This document shows positions 44,311 through 53,476 of a stretch of 64,000 nt of DNA, one piece after another. The notes below the pieces were generated by a model. The model was not told the origin of the DNA. It saw only the letters and a program-made list of their open reading frames with translations, and did no database searches. The position numbers and the translations under genes are program-made. Position 1 is the first letter of the stretch. Each line of letters opens with the position of its first letter. Source of the stretch: Variovorax sp. 679 (GTDB lineage Bacteria; Pseudomonadota; Gammaproteobacteria; Burkholderiales; Burkholderiaceae_C); contig NZ_RXFS01000007.1 of the NCBI RefSeq assembly GCF_003952185.1, forward strand, positions 248,001-312,000. Reading direction: 5' to 3'.

Positions 44311-45721
44311 CCGCCTGCGGCGAGGCCGGCGCCACCGGCGAATCGAGCGCCGGGGCCGCACCTGCCGGCACCTCCTGCCGCGCCAGCTTCGCGGCCAGCC
44401 GGAACGCCACGATCACCGCCAGCAGCCCGAAGATCGACGAGCCCACGGCCTGCCCGATCAGCACGCCGGCCGCGCCGTAGTGCGAGCCCCACCACGCGAA
44501 CGGAATCGTGCCCAGCGTGGCGCGCCCCCAGTTGAAGCCCGTCGACAGCAGCGGATGCCCGAGGTTGTTGAAAGAGGCGTTCGCCACGAACAACCCGCCC
44601 GCGAAGAAGAAGCTCGCGGCCAGCCAGCTGCAGAACAGCGAGATCAGCTCCGCCGCCTGCCCTTCGGCCGAGAACGCGCGGATCAGCACGCCCTGCCCGA
44701 CCGCCAGCACCAGCCACGCCACGGCCACCGAGGCCACCATGAACAGCAGGCTGCCGCGCAGCCCCTCCTGCACGCGGCGGAACTGCCCCGCGCCCAGGTT
44801 CTGCGCGAGGATCGGCCCGACCGCACCGCTGAGCGCGTAGACCAGCCCGAAGGCCACCGGCGTCAGCCGGTCGATGGTGGCCGCGCCCGCCACCGCCGAG
44901 GGCCCGAACTGCGCGATCGAATGCGTGACGAAGGCCGCGCCCACCGGCGTCGCGAGATTCGTCAGCACCGCCGGCCCGGCCACCGTGCCGAGCGCGCGCG
45001 CATCGCCGGCCAGCCGCGAGGCATCGAAGCGCCCGAGCATGCGGTGTCTCACCGCCACGCCGTGCAGCCCGATGGCCGCGAGCACGATGCGCGAGACCAC
45101 CGCGCTGATGGCCGCACCGTCGAGCCCCAGTCCGAAGCCGAAGATCAGGATCGGGTCGAGCACCGCCGTCACGAAGGCGCCTCCGAGCGTCACCGTCATC
45201 GAGCGGCGCGCATCGCCGATCGAACGCAGCAGCGCCGATGTCGCCATGCCGATGCCCAGCAGCGGCAGCGTGTGCACCGTCACCGAGAGATACCGATGCG
45301 CGAGCCGCGCGGTCTCGCCCTGGGCGCCGAGCGCCTGCAGCGCCGGATGCAGGAAGAACGCCGTGCCCGTGCCCGCCACCACCGACAGCGCCGTCATCAG
45401 CACGAGGCTCGAAGTGCCGATGCGCCGCGCATCTTCCATGCGCCCCGCACCCACCGTGCGCGACACCACCGCCGCGATGCCGATGGTCAGCCCGATGCAC
45501 AGCGACGCATGGAAGAAGCCCACCACGCCCGCGAAGCCGACCGCCGCGGCGATCTCCTTTTCGCCGAGCAGCGAGATGTAGAACAGGTTGATGAGGTCGA
45601 CCGCGAACACGGCGATCAGCCCGATGGCGCCGGTGCCCGCCATCACGCAGACGTGACGCAACAGCGAGCCCGAAACGAAGCGCGGACGCTCGGCACCGCC
45701 CGTTGTCCCCGTTATTGGCAT
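44285..45721 (-). CDS. MATE-family multidrug efflux protein
   Basis: Twelve-segment MATE antiporter of 478 residues made of two six-helix halves (about 25-240 and 250-445). Family stretches include DLINLFYISLLGEKEIAA near 42 and PVGAAFVTHSIAQFGPSAVAGAATIDR in the second half. The C-terminal 25 residues are an Ala/Pro-rich tail encoded partly opposite dbpA. GAGGA precedes the ATG. Substrate unknown. Confidence 0.92.
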   Translation of the reverse strand: MPITGTTGGAERPRFVSGSLLRHVCVMAGTGAIGLIAVFAVDLINLFYISLLGEKEIAAAVGFAGVVGFFHASLCIGLTIGIAAVVSRTVGAGRMEDARRIGTSSLVLMTALSVVAGTGTAFFLHPALQALGAQGETARLAHRYLSVTVHTLPLLGIGMATSALLRSIGDARRSMTVTLGGAFVTAVLDPILIFGFGLGLDGAAISAVVSRIVLAAIGLHGVAVRHRMLGRFDASRLAGDARALGTVAGPAVLTNLATPVGAAFVTHSIAQFGPSAVAGAATIDRLTPVAFGLVYALSGAVGPILAQNLGAGQFRRVQEGLRGSLLFMVASVAVAWLVLAVGQGVLIRAFSAEGQAAELISLFCSWLAASFFFAGGLFVANASFNNLGHPLLSTGFNWGRATLGTIPFAWWGSHYGAAGVLIGQAVGSSIFGLLAVIVAFRLAAKLARQEVPAGAAPALDSPVAPASPQAATAPAAAP

Positions 45722-45781
45722 ATGAAATCCTCGAATGTGGCCTAATTGCAGGTTCGAACATCACTTTTACCCGAGCTTTTC

Positions 45782-45952
45782 ATGCCCAAGACATTCCGTA
45801 CCGAAGCCGAACGCGTTGCCACCCCGAAGCCGACGCCGCTGCCCGGCTACACCGTGCCTCGCTCCGGTGGCGGCCAGAAGGTCAGCCTCGAACGCGGCAC
45901 CGCAACGCGCAGCAAGAAGAACCCCGGCAAGCGCGCCAAGAAGGGCGGCTGA
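45782..45952 (+). CDS. Small basic protein of unknown function
   Basis: A 56-residue protein, MPKTFRTEAERVATPKPT at the start, a central GYTVPRSGGGQKVSLE and a Lys/Arg-rich end (RSKKNPGKRAKKGG). It has no membrane segment; the charge suggests binding to nucleic acid, by inference only. It is followed by a clear terminator, which supports a real short transcript. I do not recognise a family. An in-frame upstream ATG at 45746 is possible. Confidence 0.55.
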   Translation: MPKTFRTEAERVATPKPTPLPGYTVPRSGGGQKVSLERGTATRSKKNPGKRAKKGG

Positions 45953-45995
45953 TCCGGCATCGGCCCCTGCAGGCTTCCCGAAGGAGCCACGACGA

Positions 45996-46016
45996 ACGCG
46001 CCCCCGGGCGCGTTTT
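45996..46016 (+). terminator. Rho-independent terminator
   Basis: ACGCGCCC-CC-GGGCGCGT followed by TTT; 8-bp stem 43 bp after the small basic protein gene. Confidence 0.85.
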
Positions 46017-46051
46017 GTCATTGGGGCCGCGCGCTGACGAGCCCGCGATCG

Positions 46052-46372
46052 ATGTCCGACGACAACCAGATCCTCATCCCGCCTTCGTTCCTCGCCGTCT
46101 ACACCGACGCGCGGCAACGCCTGAGCGAGCCGATCGGCGTGGTGCGCGAGCGCTACGAGATCTGCGAAGACCTCGCCAGCCATCTCGTGGGCCATGCGCA
46201 GATCCAGCACCACACCGAGGTGCCGGTCGAGAGCGAGATCCTGCGGCGCATCCACGCCGGGCTGGCCACACCCGAATCGGGCGTGTCGGCGACCGAAGCC
46301 GAATGGGTCGTGCGGCGACTGGCCGAGCTGCTGGGCTGGGAAGACCCCGGTCCGGTGTCCGGTGCCGACTGA
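46052..46372 (+). CDS. Conserved-looking protein of unknown function
   Basis: A 106-residue soluble protein. The start (ILIPPSFLAVYTDARQRL), a central YEICEDLASHLVGHAQ and a helical C-terminus (EAEWVVRRLAELLGW) look well ordered and I recall similar short genes next to regulators in Burkholderiales, but no function is known to me. It precedes the MerR regulator by 19 bp and probably shares its transcript. Confidence 0.65.
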   Translation: MSDDNQILIPPSFLAVYTDARQRLSEPIGVVRERYEICEDLASHLVGHAQIQHHTEVPVESEILRRIHAGLATPESGVSATEAEWVVRRLAELLGWEDPGPVSGAD

Positions 46373-46391
46373 GCCCCAGCGGGAGCCGGCG

Positions 46392-47426
46392 ATGCTGCTC
46401 AAGGTCGGGGAACTCGCCAGGCACACCGGCCTCACGGTGCGCACGCTGCATCACTACGACGCCATCGGCCTGCTGGCGCCCTCCGCGCGCTCCGAGGCCG
46501 GCTACCGGCTCTACGACGCGGCCGACGTCGCCCGGCTGCACGCCATCCAGGCGCTGCGCCTGCTGGGCCTGCCGCTGGCCGAGATAGGCACGCTGCTGGG
46601 CGCGGAGGGCGGTTCGATGCCCGCCATCATCGCGCGGCAGATCGAATCGCTCGACCAGCAGATCGCGCAGGCCACCGCCCTGCGCGAGCGGCTCGGCCTG
46701 CTGCAGCAGCGCCTGGACGAAGGCGCCCAGCCCGACATGAAGGACTGGCTGGACACGCTCGAGAAGATGACCACCTACGGGCGCTATTTCAGCCCCGCGG
46801 AGATCAGGTCGTTCATGGCCAACTGGAAGACCGTGGCCGACCGGTGGCCGCCGCTGGTGGCCGAGGTGGCCGCGCTGATGTCGCGCGGCGTGCCGGCCAA
46901 CGCCCCCGAGGCGCAGCCGCTGGCCGCCCGCTGGATGACGCTGATGGGCCAGTGGATGGACGGCAGCTTCGACCTCATCACGCGCTGGGGCGAAATGTAC
47001 CGGCGCGAGCCCGTGGCGCGCAGCGACGACGGGCCTCCCGCCGAACTGCTGGATTACATCGGCGAAGCCATCGGCATGCGCATGGCCGCACTGCTGCGCC
47101 ACCTGACCACCGACGATCTCGCACAGCTGAGCCGCCCACCCGAAGACGAATGGCGGCTCCTGGCGGGCGAACTCGCCGCGCTGAAGGCGCGCGGCGTCCC
47201 GCCCGACGACGAGCGGGTGCAGGCCATCGCGCGCGAATGGGCGCGCCTGTTCGACGCCTTCACCGGCCACGACCCCGGCCTGGCAGCCCGCCTGATGCAG
47301 GCGATGAACGCGGAACCGGTGCTGCAGGCCGCCGCAGTGACCACGCCCGAAGTGCGCGACTACCTGCTGCGGGCCATGGCCGTGCTGCAGCAGAAAAATC
47401 CGCCGCCGACCGCCGCCAGCGCTTGA
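46392..47426 (+). CDS. MerR-family regulator with duplicated TipAS-like domain
   Basis: Regulator of 344 residues. The MerR HTH is at 1-70 (KVGELARHTGLTVRTLHHYDAIGLL, key residues R, H, Y, Y, G), then a coiled-coil dimer helix (about 75-115). Two similar C-terminal units follow, WKTVADRWPPLVAEVAAL-x-SRGVP (about 140) and EWRLLAGELAALKARGVP (about 250), each ending in a helix with W/F and MNAEP/MYRREP-like sequence. They resemble the TipAS drug-binding domain. ATG at 46392. Confidence 0.88.
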   Translation: MLLKVGELARHTGLTVRTLHHYDAIGLLAPSARSEAGYRLYDAADVARLHAIQALRLLGLPLAEIGTLLGAEGGSMPAIIARQIESLDQQIAQATALRERLGLLQQRLDEGAQPDMKDWLDTLEKMTTYGRYFSPAEIRSFMANWKTVADRWPPLVAEVAALMSRGVPANAPEAQPLAARWMTLMGQWMDGSFDLITRWGEMYRREPVARSDDGPPAELLDYIGEAIGMRMAALLRHLTTDDLAQLSRPPEDEWRLLAGELAALKARGVPPDDERVQAIAREWARLFDAFTGHDPGLAARLMQAMNAEPVLQAAAVTTPEVRDYLLRAMAVLQQKNPPPTAASA

Positions 47427-47460
47427 CCCTGACGTTGCGTGAGGCCCGACAGTGGGCCGC

Positions 47461-48678
47461 ATGAACAACGCACAACCCCTTTCGCAAAGGCTCCACGCGC
47501 TCGACAACCTCCGCGCCCTGATGATGTGGCTCGGCATCGTGCTGCACGTGGCGGTCAACCATCTCACGATCGAATCGCCGCTGCCTTGGCGCGATCCGAA
47601 GACATCGCCGGCGGCCGACCTGCTGGTGCTCTTCATCCACAGCTTCCGCATGCCGGTGTTCTTCCTGCTGGCCGGCTTCTTCGCCGCGCTGCTGGTCGAG
47701 CGGCGCGGCGCGAACGGCATGCTGAAGAACCGCGGCCTGCGGCTGGCGCTGCCTTTCGCGATCTTCTGGCCGCTGCTGTTCGCGGCGACCACCGTGCTGG
47801 CGATGGTCTACATCCATCTCACGGTGCGCGGCGTGCCGGGCATCGACCCCACGCTGACGCCAGCGCGGCAGCCCGGCGGATCGCCCTTCAACACCATGCA
47901 CCTGTGGTTCCTCTACCAGCTGCTCTGGCTCTGCGTGCTGGCATGGGCCGCCGTGCGGCTGCAGCGCTTCGTGCCGGCGCGGATGCGCGATGCGCTGGCC
48001 CACGGCTTCACGACGCTGGCCGGGCGGCGCTGGGGGTTCGTGGTGCTCGCGCTGCCGCTGGCGGTCGTCGGCGCCTTCTATCCATCGGGCATGGTCACGG
48101 TGAGCGGTTCGTTCATGCCGCCGCTGGGCGAGTGGATTCAGAGCGGGCTGTTCTTCGCGGCCGGCTGGCACGTGCACGGCCAGCGGGAGCGGTTGCTGGC
48201 GCTCTTCGCGGCGCGCTGCTGGGGCTACGCCGCGGCCGGGCTGGTGCTCCTTGTTACGACGGTGATGCTTCTTGGCGCCTCGCGCGGCGCCGGTGCGCAT
48301 CGCCTGCCGCATCCGGAGTTCTGGATCGCCCTCACCTACAACGCGACCGCATGGCTCTGGAGCCTGGCCCTCGTCGGCGCCTTCATGCGCTACCTGCCGC
48401 GCCAGAACGCCGTGCTGGCCTACCTGTCGCAAAGCGCGTACTGGGTGTACCTAATGCACATGCTCGGCACCATCGGCTTCGGCATCCTGCTGTTCGACGC
48501 GCCCGTCGGCGCGGTCGCGAAGATGGGCCTGAACATCGCGGCCACCTCGCTGGCGGCGCTCACCAGCTACCAGCTGCTGGTGCGCCACACCTTCGTGGGT
48601 GCGCTGCTGAACGGTCAGCGCGCGGAAAAGCGTTCGACCAGGAAATCGACGAAGGCGCGGGTCTTGGCCGCCAAGTGA
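47461..48678 (+). CDS. Acyltransferase 3 family membrane protein (OpgC/MdoC-like)
   Basis: Multi-pass membrane acyltransferase of 405 residues with about ten membrane segments. The N-terminal motif RLHALDNLRALMMWLGIVLHV contains the catalytic-type histidine (H near 26), and SFRMPVFFLLAGFFAALLVERRG (near 62, key R, G) is the second family motif. It resembles OpgC-like proteins that succinylate glucans; the acceptor here is unknown. A GTG 9 bp upstream is an alternative start. Its last 64 bp overlap the 3' end of the convergent LysR gene. Confidence 0.85.
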   Translation: MNNAQPLSQRLHALDNLRALMMWLGIVLHVAVNHLTIESPLPWRDPKTSPAADLLVLFIHSFRMPVFFLLAGFFAALLVERRGANGMLKNRGLRLALPFAIFWPLLFAATTVLAMVYIHLTVRGVPGIDPTLTPARQPGGSPFNTMHLWFLYQLLWLCVLAWAAVRLQRFVPARMRDALAHGFTTLAGRRWGFVVLALPLAVVGAFYPSGMVTVSGSFMPPLGEWIQSGLFFAAGWHVHGQRERLLALFAARCWGYAAAGLVLLVTTVMLLGASRGAGAHRLPHPEFWIALTYNATAWLWSLALVGAFMRYLPRQNAVLAYLSQSAYWVYLMHMLGTIGFGILLFDAPVGAVAKMGLNIAATSLAALTSYQLLVRHTFVGALLNGQRAEKRSTRKSTKARVLAAK

Positions 48679-49502
48679 CGCGAGGGATAGACGGCATACA
48701 CGGGCGTCTCGTCCGCCTCCCAGTCCTCGAGCACCGCCTGCAGCCGGCCCGAGGCCAGCTCGGCCTCGACGTAGATGCGCGGGATCAGGCTCAGGCCGAA
48801 GCCGGCGAGCAGCGCGTCGCGCACGGCGATGCTGGAGCTGACCTTGTAGCGCCCGTCGATGGGCACCGCCACACTGCGGCCGGCGCGCGTGAAGGTCCAC
48901 TTGTTGGCATGGCCCGAGAGCGTGAACTGCACGCACTCGTGGGCCTTCAGGTCCTCGGGCTGCGCGGGCCGGCCGGCGGCGGCGAAGTAGGCGGGCGCGC
49001 CGCACAGCACGTGATGCATGGTCATGAGCTTGCGCGCGACGAGGCTCGAGTCCTCCAGCCGGTCGCTGCCGCGGATGGCGAGGTCGTAGCCCTCGCCGAT
49101 GATGTCCGAGCGGGCGTCCTGCAGGTTCAGCTCCAGCCGCAGGTTCGGATAGCGGCCCATGAACTCGGGGATGGCCGGCGACAGCGAGGTCAGCGCGAAG
49201 GTCAGCGGCGCGCTCACGCGCAGCACGCCGCCGGGGCTGCTGCCCATGGGCGCCAGCGCCGCGTCGGCCTCGCCCAGTTCGTCGAGGATGCGCGACAGGC
49301 GCTCGAAGTAGGCCGCGCCCGCCTCGGTCAGGCTCATCTGCCGCGTGGTGCGGTTGATGAGCCGCACCTTCAGGTGCGCCTCCAGCTCCGCGACGTTCTT
49401 GCTGACGGCCGCGGCCGAGAGCCCCATCTGCCGCGCGGCGCCGGCGAAGCTGCCCGTGGCGGCGGCGGTGCGGAAGACTTTGAGGGCGGTGAGATGGTCC
49501 AT
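48615..49502 (-). CDS. LysR-family transcriptional regulator
   Basis: LysR regulator of 295 residues. HTH at about 1-60 (LTALKVFRTAAATGSFAGAARQMGLSAAAVSKNVAELE, key residues A, F, S, L), effector domain from about 90 with RVSAPLTFALTSLSPAIPEF. It belongs to the CrgA/AaeR-like group. Divergent from an EamA-family transporter gene 81 bp away, the likely target. Start at 49502 matches the family N-terminus. Confidence 0.92.
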   Translation of the reverse strand: MDHLTALKVFRTAAATGSFAGAARQMGLSAAAVSKNVAELEAHLKVRLINRTTRQMSLTEAGAAYFERLSRILDELGEADAALAPMGSSPGGVLRVSAPLTFALTSLSPAIPEFMGRYPNLRLELNLQDARSDIIGEGYDLAIRGSDRLEDSSLVARKLMTMHHVLCGAPAYFAAAGRPAQPEDLKAHECVQFTLSGHANKWTFTRAGRSVAVPIDGRYKVSSSIAVRDALLAGFGLSLIPRIYVEAELASGRLQAVLEDWEADETPVYAVYPSRHLAAKTRAFVDFLVERFSAR

Positions 49503-49583
49503 GCCTGATTGACGACTGACGGTAAAGAATAAATTCATTATTCGGACATTCACAACCACCGGTCAACTCACTAGATTCGAGCC

Positions 49584-50474
49584 ATGACCAGCCGCACCAC
49601 CGACATCCTGCTCACCGCCGCCGCGCCCGCCATCTGGGGCAGCACCTACATCGTCACCACCGAGCTTCTGCCCGCGAACTACCCGCTGACCGTCGCGCTG
49701 CTGCGTGCGCTGCCCGCGGGCCTGCTGCTGCTAGCCATCGTGCGACAGCTGCCGGAGCGCGCGTGGTGGGGCCGCATCTTCATCCTGGGCGCGCTGAACT
49801 TCTCGCTGCTGTGGGCCATGCTGTTCCTCGCGGCGTACCGGCTGCCGGGCGGCGTGGCAGCCACCATCACCTCGGTGCAGCCGCTGCTGGTGGTGTTCCT
49901 GGCCAGCGTCTTCCTGGGCTCGCCGGTGCGCGCGCTGTCCGTGGCGGCGGCGGTGGTCGGCATTGGTGGTGTCGCGCTGCTGGTGCTGACGCCGAACGCG
50001 GCGCTCGACGCGCTCGGCATCGCGGCCGCCATTGCCGCAGCCGTATCGATGGCCTTCGGCACGGTGCTGAGCCGGCGCTGGCAGCCGCCGGTGTCGGCGC
50101 TGACCTTCACCGCATGGCAGCTCACCGCCGGCGGCCTGCTGCTGCTGCCGGTGGCGCTGCTGCTGGAACCGCCGCTGCCCGCGCTCACGCTGCACAACTG
50201 GATCGGCTTCGGCTGGCTGGGCCTCGTGGGCGCCGCGCTGACCTACATCGTGTGGTTCCGCGGCGTGGCCCGGCTGGAGCCTTCGACCATCGCGCCGCTG
50301 GCCTTCCTGAGCCCGGTGATGGCCGTGATCCTCGGCTGGGCGCTGCTGGGGCAGAGCCTGTCGACGTGGCAGGTGCTGGGCATCCTCATCGTGATCGCGA
50401 GCATCTGGCTGAGCCAGCATGCGCAGCGCGGCGGGCAACCGACGGCGAGACCCGCCGCCGCAATCGCGCGCTAG
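49584..50474 (+). CDS. EamA/DMT-family transporter
   Basis: Drug/metabolite transporter of 296 residues with ten membrane segments in two EamA repeats (about 8-135 and 148-283). The start TTDILLTAAAPAIWGSTYIV and the repeat end FLASVFLGSPVRALSVAAAVVGIGGVALL are typical. Substrate unknown, probably export of a metabolite. Divergent LysR gene likely regulates it; its last 4 bp overlap the desaturase gene. Confidence 0.9.
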   Translation: MTSRTTDILLTAAAPAIWGSTYIVTTELLPANYPLTVALLRALPAGLLLLAIVRQLPERAWWGRIFILGALNFSLLWAMLFLAAYRLPGGVAATITSVQPLLVVFLASVFLGSPVRALSVAAAVVGIGGVALLVLTPNAALDALGIAAAIAAAVSMAFGTVLSRRWQPPVSALTFTAWQLTAGGLLLLPVALLLEPPLPALTLHNWIGFGWLGLVGAALTYIVWFRGVARLEPSTIAPLAFLSPVMAVILGWALLGQSLSTWQVLGILIVIASIWLSQHAQRGGQPTARPAAAIAR

Positions 50475-51403
50475 GCAGCAGCCAGCGCGGTGGCTCGCTT
50501 CAGCAGGCCCAGGTAGCCCGGCTGCACTTCCATGCGCGCGATGGCCTCCTGCCGCTGCAGCAGCCGGTGCGCCTTCGGCAGGGCCCAGCAGGGCAGGCTG
50601 GTGAACATGTGGTGCTCGCAGTGGTAGTTGACCCAGTAGGGCGCCACCAGCGTGCGTTCGAGCCAGCCCGCGCGCGTGGTGCGTGCCTGCCGCAGCGGAT
50701 CGGGCTCGTTCTGCGCGACCAGCGCATGCTCCGCGATGTTGCGCACGCGGCTCACCAGCGGCAGCCAGGTCGCCATCGGCAGCAGCCACATCGAAAGCCA
50801 AGCCCACCAGTAGCCGGCGAGCGCGAAGGCCAGGAAGCCGAGGCCGTTGGCAACGAGGAAGCGCCGGTCCTTTGCGAGTTCGCGGCCGAACACCTTCAGC
50901 GCCGATTCACCCGGCGCACGCCTGCGGATGCCCACGGCGACATGCCCGAAGCGCTGCTTGTAGAAGGTCTGCCCGCTCAGGTCGCGCACCACCTTGCGCC
51001 ACATCGAGGCGCGCGTGATCGGGAAGGGCGCCGAGAGCACGAGGTCGGGGTCTTCGTTCTGCTGCACGAAGCGGTGGTGCTGCAGGTGATAGGGCCGGTA
51101 GTCGCGCAGCGTCGACGAGCACAGCCAGTAGCCGACCCAGTCGTTGACCTTGCGGTTGCGATGCAGGGCCGCGTGCGCCGCATCGTGCATGAGGATGAAG
51201 AGCCCGAGCTGCCGGGCCCCGACGATGGGCACCACGAGCGGAATGGTCCACGGCCACACGATGCCGACGAGCATCGCGGCGCCGATCACGCCCCAGCAAT
51301 GCAGCACCAGCCACAGGCCCTTCCACGACGAGCGCGCGGTGAGCGATTGCCACTCGTCGGTGGTGAAGAAGTCTTCGGGTTGGGCGCGGGGAGCGACGGC
51401 CAT
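50471..51403 (-). CDS. Membrane fatty acid desaturase family protein
   Basis: Di-iron membrane desaturase/hydroxylase of 310 residues. The three histidine boxes are present: His73-Asp-Ala-Ala-His77, His106-x2-His109-His110 and His261-x2-His264-His265. Membrane segments flank them (about 30-70, 185-215). It would act on a lipid acyl chain or a similar substrate; the precise one is unknown. Monocistronic, convergent with the EamA gene. Confidence 0.88.
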   Translation of the reverse strand: MAVAPRAQPEDFFTTDEWQSLTARSSWKGLWLVLHCWGVIGAAMLVGIVWPWTIPLVVPIVGARQLGLFILMHDAAHAALHRNRKVNDWVGYWLCSSTLRDYRPYHLQHHRFVQQNEDPDLVLSAPFPITRASMWRKVVRDLSGQTFYKQRFGHVAVGIRRRAPGESALKVFGRELAKDRRFLVANGLGFLAFALAGYWWAWLSMWLLPMATWLPLVSRVRNIAEHALVAQNEPDPLRQARTTRAGWLERTLVAPYWVNYHCEHHMFTSLPCWALPKAHRLLQRQEAIARMEVQPGYLGLLKRATALAAA

Positions 51404-51497
51404 GCGGGCCAGTATGGCCCCCGCATGCCCCGGCGGGACAGCGGAATTCCCCGGGGTGCGGGGCGAGGACCTTCGACCTACTCGTCGCTACTCGCCG

Positions 51498-52202
51498 CTA
51501 CTTGTCGATGATCTTGCGGGCGAAGACTTCGAGGTAGTCCATCAACCGTTCGGCGCCTGCGACGGCAGCGGCCTCGTCGCCCGTCGCGATGCCTTGCGCC
51601 AGTTCGAGGTGCGCGTTCGCGCCTTCGACGATCTCGCCCTCATGCTGGTACGCGTACCAGAAACGCCGGCATTGCACGATGGGCGGGATCACCGCGCGCA
51701 CCGCGGAGTCGTTGTGGCTCGCCTGGTGATTGACGAGATCCAGCGCGTGGTCGGCGCGCATGTAGCCGGTGAGATCGCCACGGCCCGCCGCCTCGACCAT
51801 CTGCTCCGCGCAGCGAACGATGTCGATGCGCTGCTGCGCGGTCGCGCGTCGCGCCGAGCAGGCGGCGATCAGCCGTTCGAGCACTCGCCGGGTCTGGATC
51901 ACGTCGAGGTGGTCGGCCAGGTCGATGGCCGACACCAGAAGCCCGCGCCGCGGCTGCTGCACGATGAGGCCGATGGACACCATGCGCATCAGCGCCTCGC
52001 GCACCGGCGTGCGGCCCAGCCCCGTGCGCTCGGCGAGCTCGGCCTCGACGATCTGGCTGCCGGGCTGCAGCTGCATGGTCGACAGCAGCGTCTCGATGGC
52101 GTCGTAGGCCTCGTCGGCAGCGCGGCGCTTGGGCGGTGGACGGGAAGCGACGGGGTTCTTCGGGGAGGCCATGGTCTTGTTCTGCGGATGCGGCGGCGTC
52201 AT
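51498..52202 (-). CDS. GntR-family (FCD) regulator of the hydroxyproline operon
   Basis: FadR-subfamily regulator of 234 residues. The winged helix (about 30-95) includes GSQIVEAELAERTGLGRTPVREALMRM (key residues E, L, R, T, P, V, R); the FCD effector domain (about 105-230) contains likely metal-binding His and Asp residues (YMRADHALD). The ATG at 52202 overlaps the stop of the preceding dehydrogenase gene by 4 bp, so it is translated as the last gene of the operon it probably controls. A second ATG at 52172 is possible. Confidence 0.9.
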   Translation of the reverse strand: MTPPHPQNKTMASPKNPVASRPPPKRRAADEAYDAIETLLSTMQLQPGSQIVEAELAERTGLGRTPVREALMRMVSIGLIVQQPRRGLLVSAIDLADHLDVIQTRRVLERLIAACSARRATAQQRIDIVRCAEQMVEAAGRGDLTGYMRADHALDLVNHQASHNDSAVRAVIPPIVQCRRFWYAYQHEGEIVEGANAHLELAQGIATGDEAAAVAGAERLMDYLEVFARKIIDK

Positions 52203-53476
52203 TGTCGGGTGTCGGCGCCATCGCCAAGACCGGCAAGCGTCGCAATGCGCACCGGCGACAGCGGCGGGCGCGGCGCAGGCGGCGTCCACCCGAAGAGGAA
52301 CTGCGCGGCGTCGCCGCAGACCCGCCCCTGGCAGGCGCCCATGCCGCAGCGGCGGTGCAGCTTGGCATCGGCCCAGCCGGTGCAGCCTTGCAGCGCGGAG
52401 AAGGGCACGTCCTCGCAGCGGCACACGAGCGTGTCGGGCTGCGGCATGGCCTTGATGCCGGGCGCCAGCGCGAAGCTGCGATGCAGCTGCGCGGCGAAGG
52501 CGTCCCAGCGGGCGCGCTCGCCTTCTTGCGCTTTCGCCGCATGCTCGTTGCCCACGGCTGCATGCCCGGCGATGGTGCCCTGCGCCAAAGCGCGCTCGCT
52601 GCCGCCGAAACCTGTGCACTCGCCCGCTGCGTAGACGCCCGCGATGCTCGTGGCCTGGAGCGCATCGACCCGCAAGCCCGCGGCCACCAGGGCACAGCCG
52701 AGCAAGCGGCCCAGCTGCGTGTTGGGCACGAGGCCGAACCCGCAGGCGATGCGGTCGCAGGCGATCTCGACCTCGCTGCCGCCTTGACGAAGGCGCGCCG
52801 ACTCGACCTGCGTCGCGCCCTGCGCCGAGACGATGCACGACGAAGTGCGGTACTGCGGATCGGCAAGCGTCACAGCCTGCGCGGCCTTGCCCGGCCAGCG
52901 CGCAAGGCTGGCGCCGAAGCGTGCGACCGAGGCGAACGAGGCCTGCTCGGCGATGCGCAGCACCTTCGCACCAGCCGCGCGCGCCGTTGCTGCGGCGGCG
53001 AGCAGCAAGGGGCCGCTGCCCGCGATGACGATGCGCTCGCCTTCGACCGGCATGCCGGCCTTGACCAGCGCCTGCAGTCCGCCGGCGCCTGTCACGCCGG
53101 GCAGCGTCCAGCCGGGAAAGGGCAACAGCAGTTCGCGCGCGCCGGTGCAGAGGATGAGCTTGCCCCATCGCATGCGCGTGGCGCGCTCCGCGTCTTCGAG
53201 CAGCAGCTCGCCGGGCGACGGCACGGCGACGACGCGCGTGCCGCTGCGCACGCGGATGTTGGCGTGGCGCTCGAGCGCATCGCGCCACTTGCGCGCGGCG
53301 GGCGGCAGCTTCGCGCCGGGGCCGTCGCGCCAGATCTGTCCGCCGGGCGCGGGGTTGTCGTCGATCACGACGATCGATGCGCCGCTCGGCGCGGCCGCCA
53401 CGGCAGCGGCCATGCCGGCCGGGCCTGCGCCGATGACCAGCACGTCGCAATGTTCCAGCGCAATGTCGCTCGTCAT
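52199..53476 (-). CDS. D-hydroxyproline dehydrogenase, NAD(P)/FAD-binding subunit with Fe-S domain
   Basis: Flavoprotein subunit of 425 residues, of the type found in three-gene amine dehydrogenases (D-hydroxyproline, opine, hydrogen cyanide synthase-like). FAD motif GAGPAGMAAAVAA near 16, second dinucleotide motif GSGPLLLAAA near 153, and a C-terminal cysteine cluster (CRCED near 371, CGMGACQGRVC near 396) that binds an iron-sulfur cluster. It passes electrons from the amine-oxidising subunit. Starts overlapping the small Fe-S gene by 4 bp (ATGA). Confidence 0.87.
   Translation of the reverse strand: MTSDIALEHCDVLVIGAGPAGMAAAVAAAPSGASIVVIDDNPAPGGQIWRDGPGAKLPPAARKWRDALERHANIRVRSGTRVVAVPSPGELLLEDAERATRMRWGKLILCTGARELLLPFPGWTLPGVTGAGGLQALVKAGMPVEGERIVIAGSGPLLLAAAATARAAGAKVLRIAEQASFASVARFGASLARWPGKAAQAVTLADPQYRTSSCIVSAQGATQVESARLRQGGSEVEIACDRIACGFGLVPNTQLGRLLGCALVAAGLRVDALQATSIAGVYAAGECTGFGGSERALAQGTIAGHAAVGNEHAAKAQEGERARWDAFAAQLHRSFALAPGIKAMPQPDTLVCRCEDVPFSALQGCTGWADAKLHRRCGMGACQGRVCGDAAQFLFGWTPPAPRPPLSPVRIATLAGLGDGADTRQ

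Noticed and set aside
45745-45765. GGTTCGAAC resembling a tRNA T-loop
   Set aside because: No acceptor stem, anticodon stem or CCA end around it; chance match in the region between the MATE and small basic protein genes.
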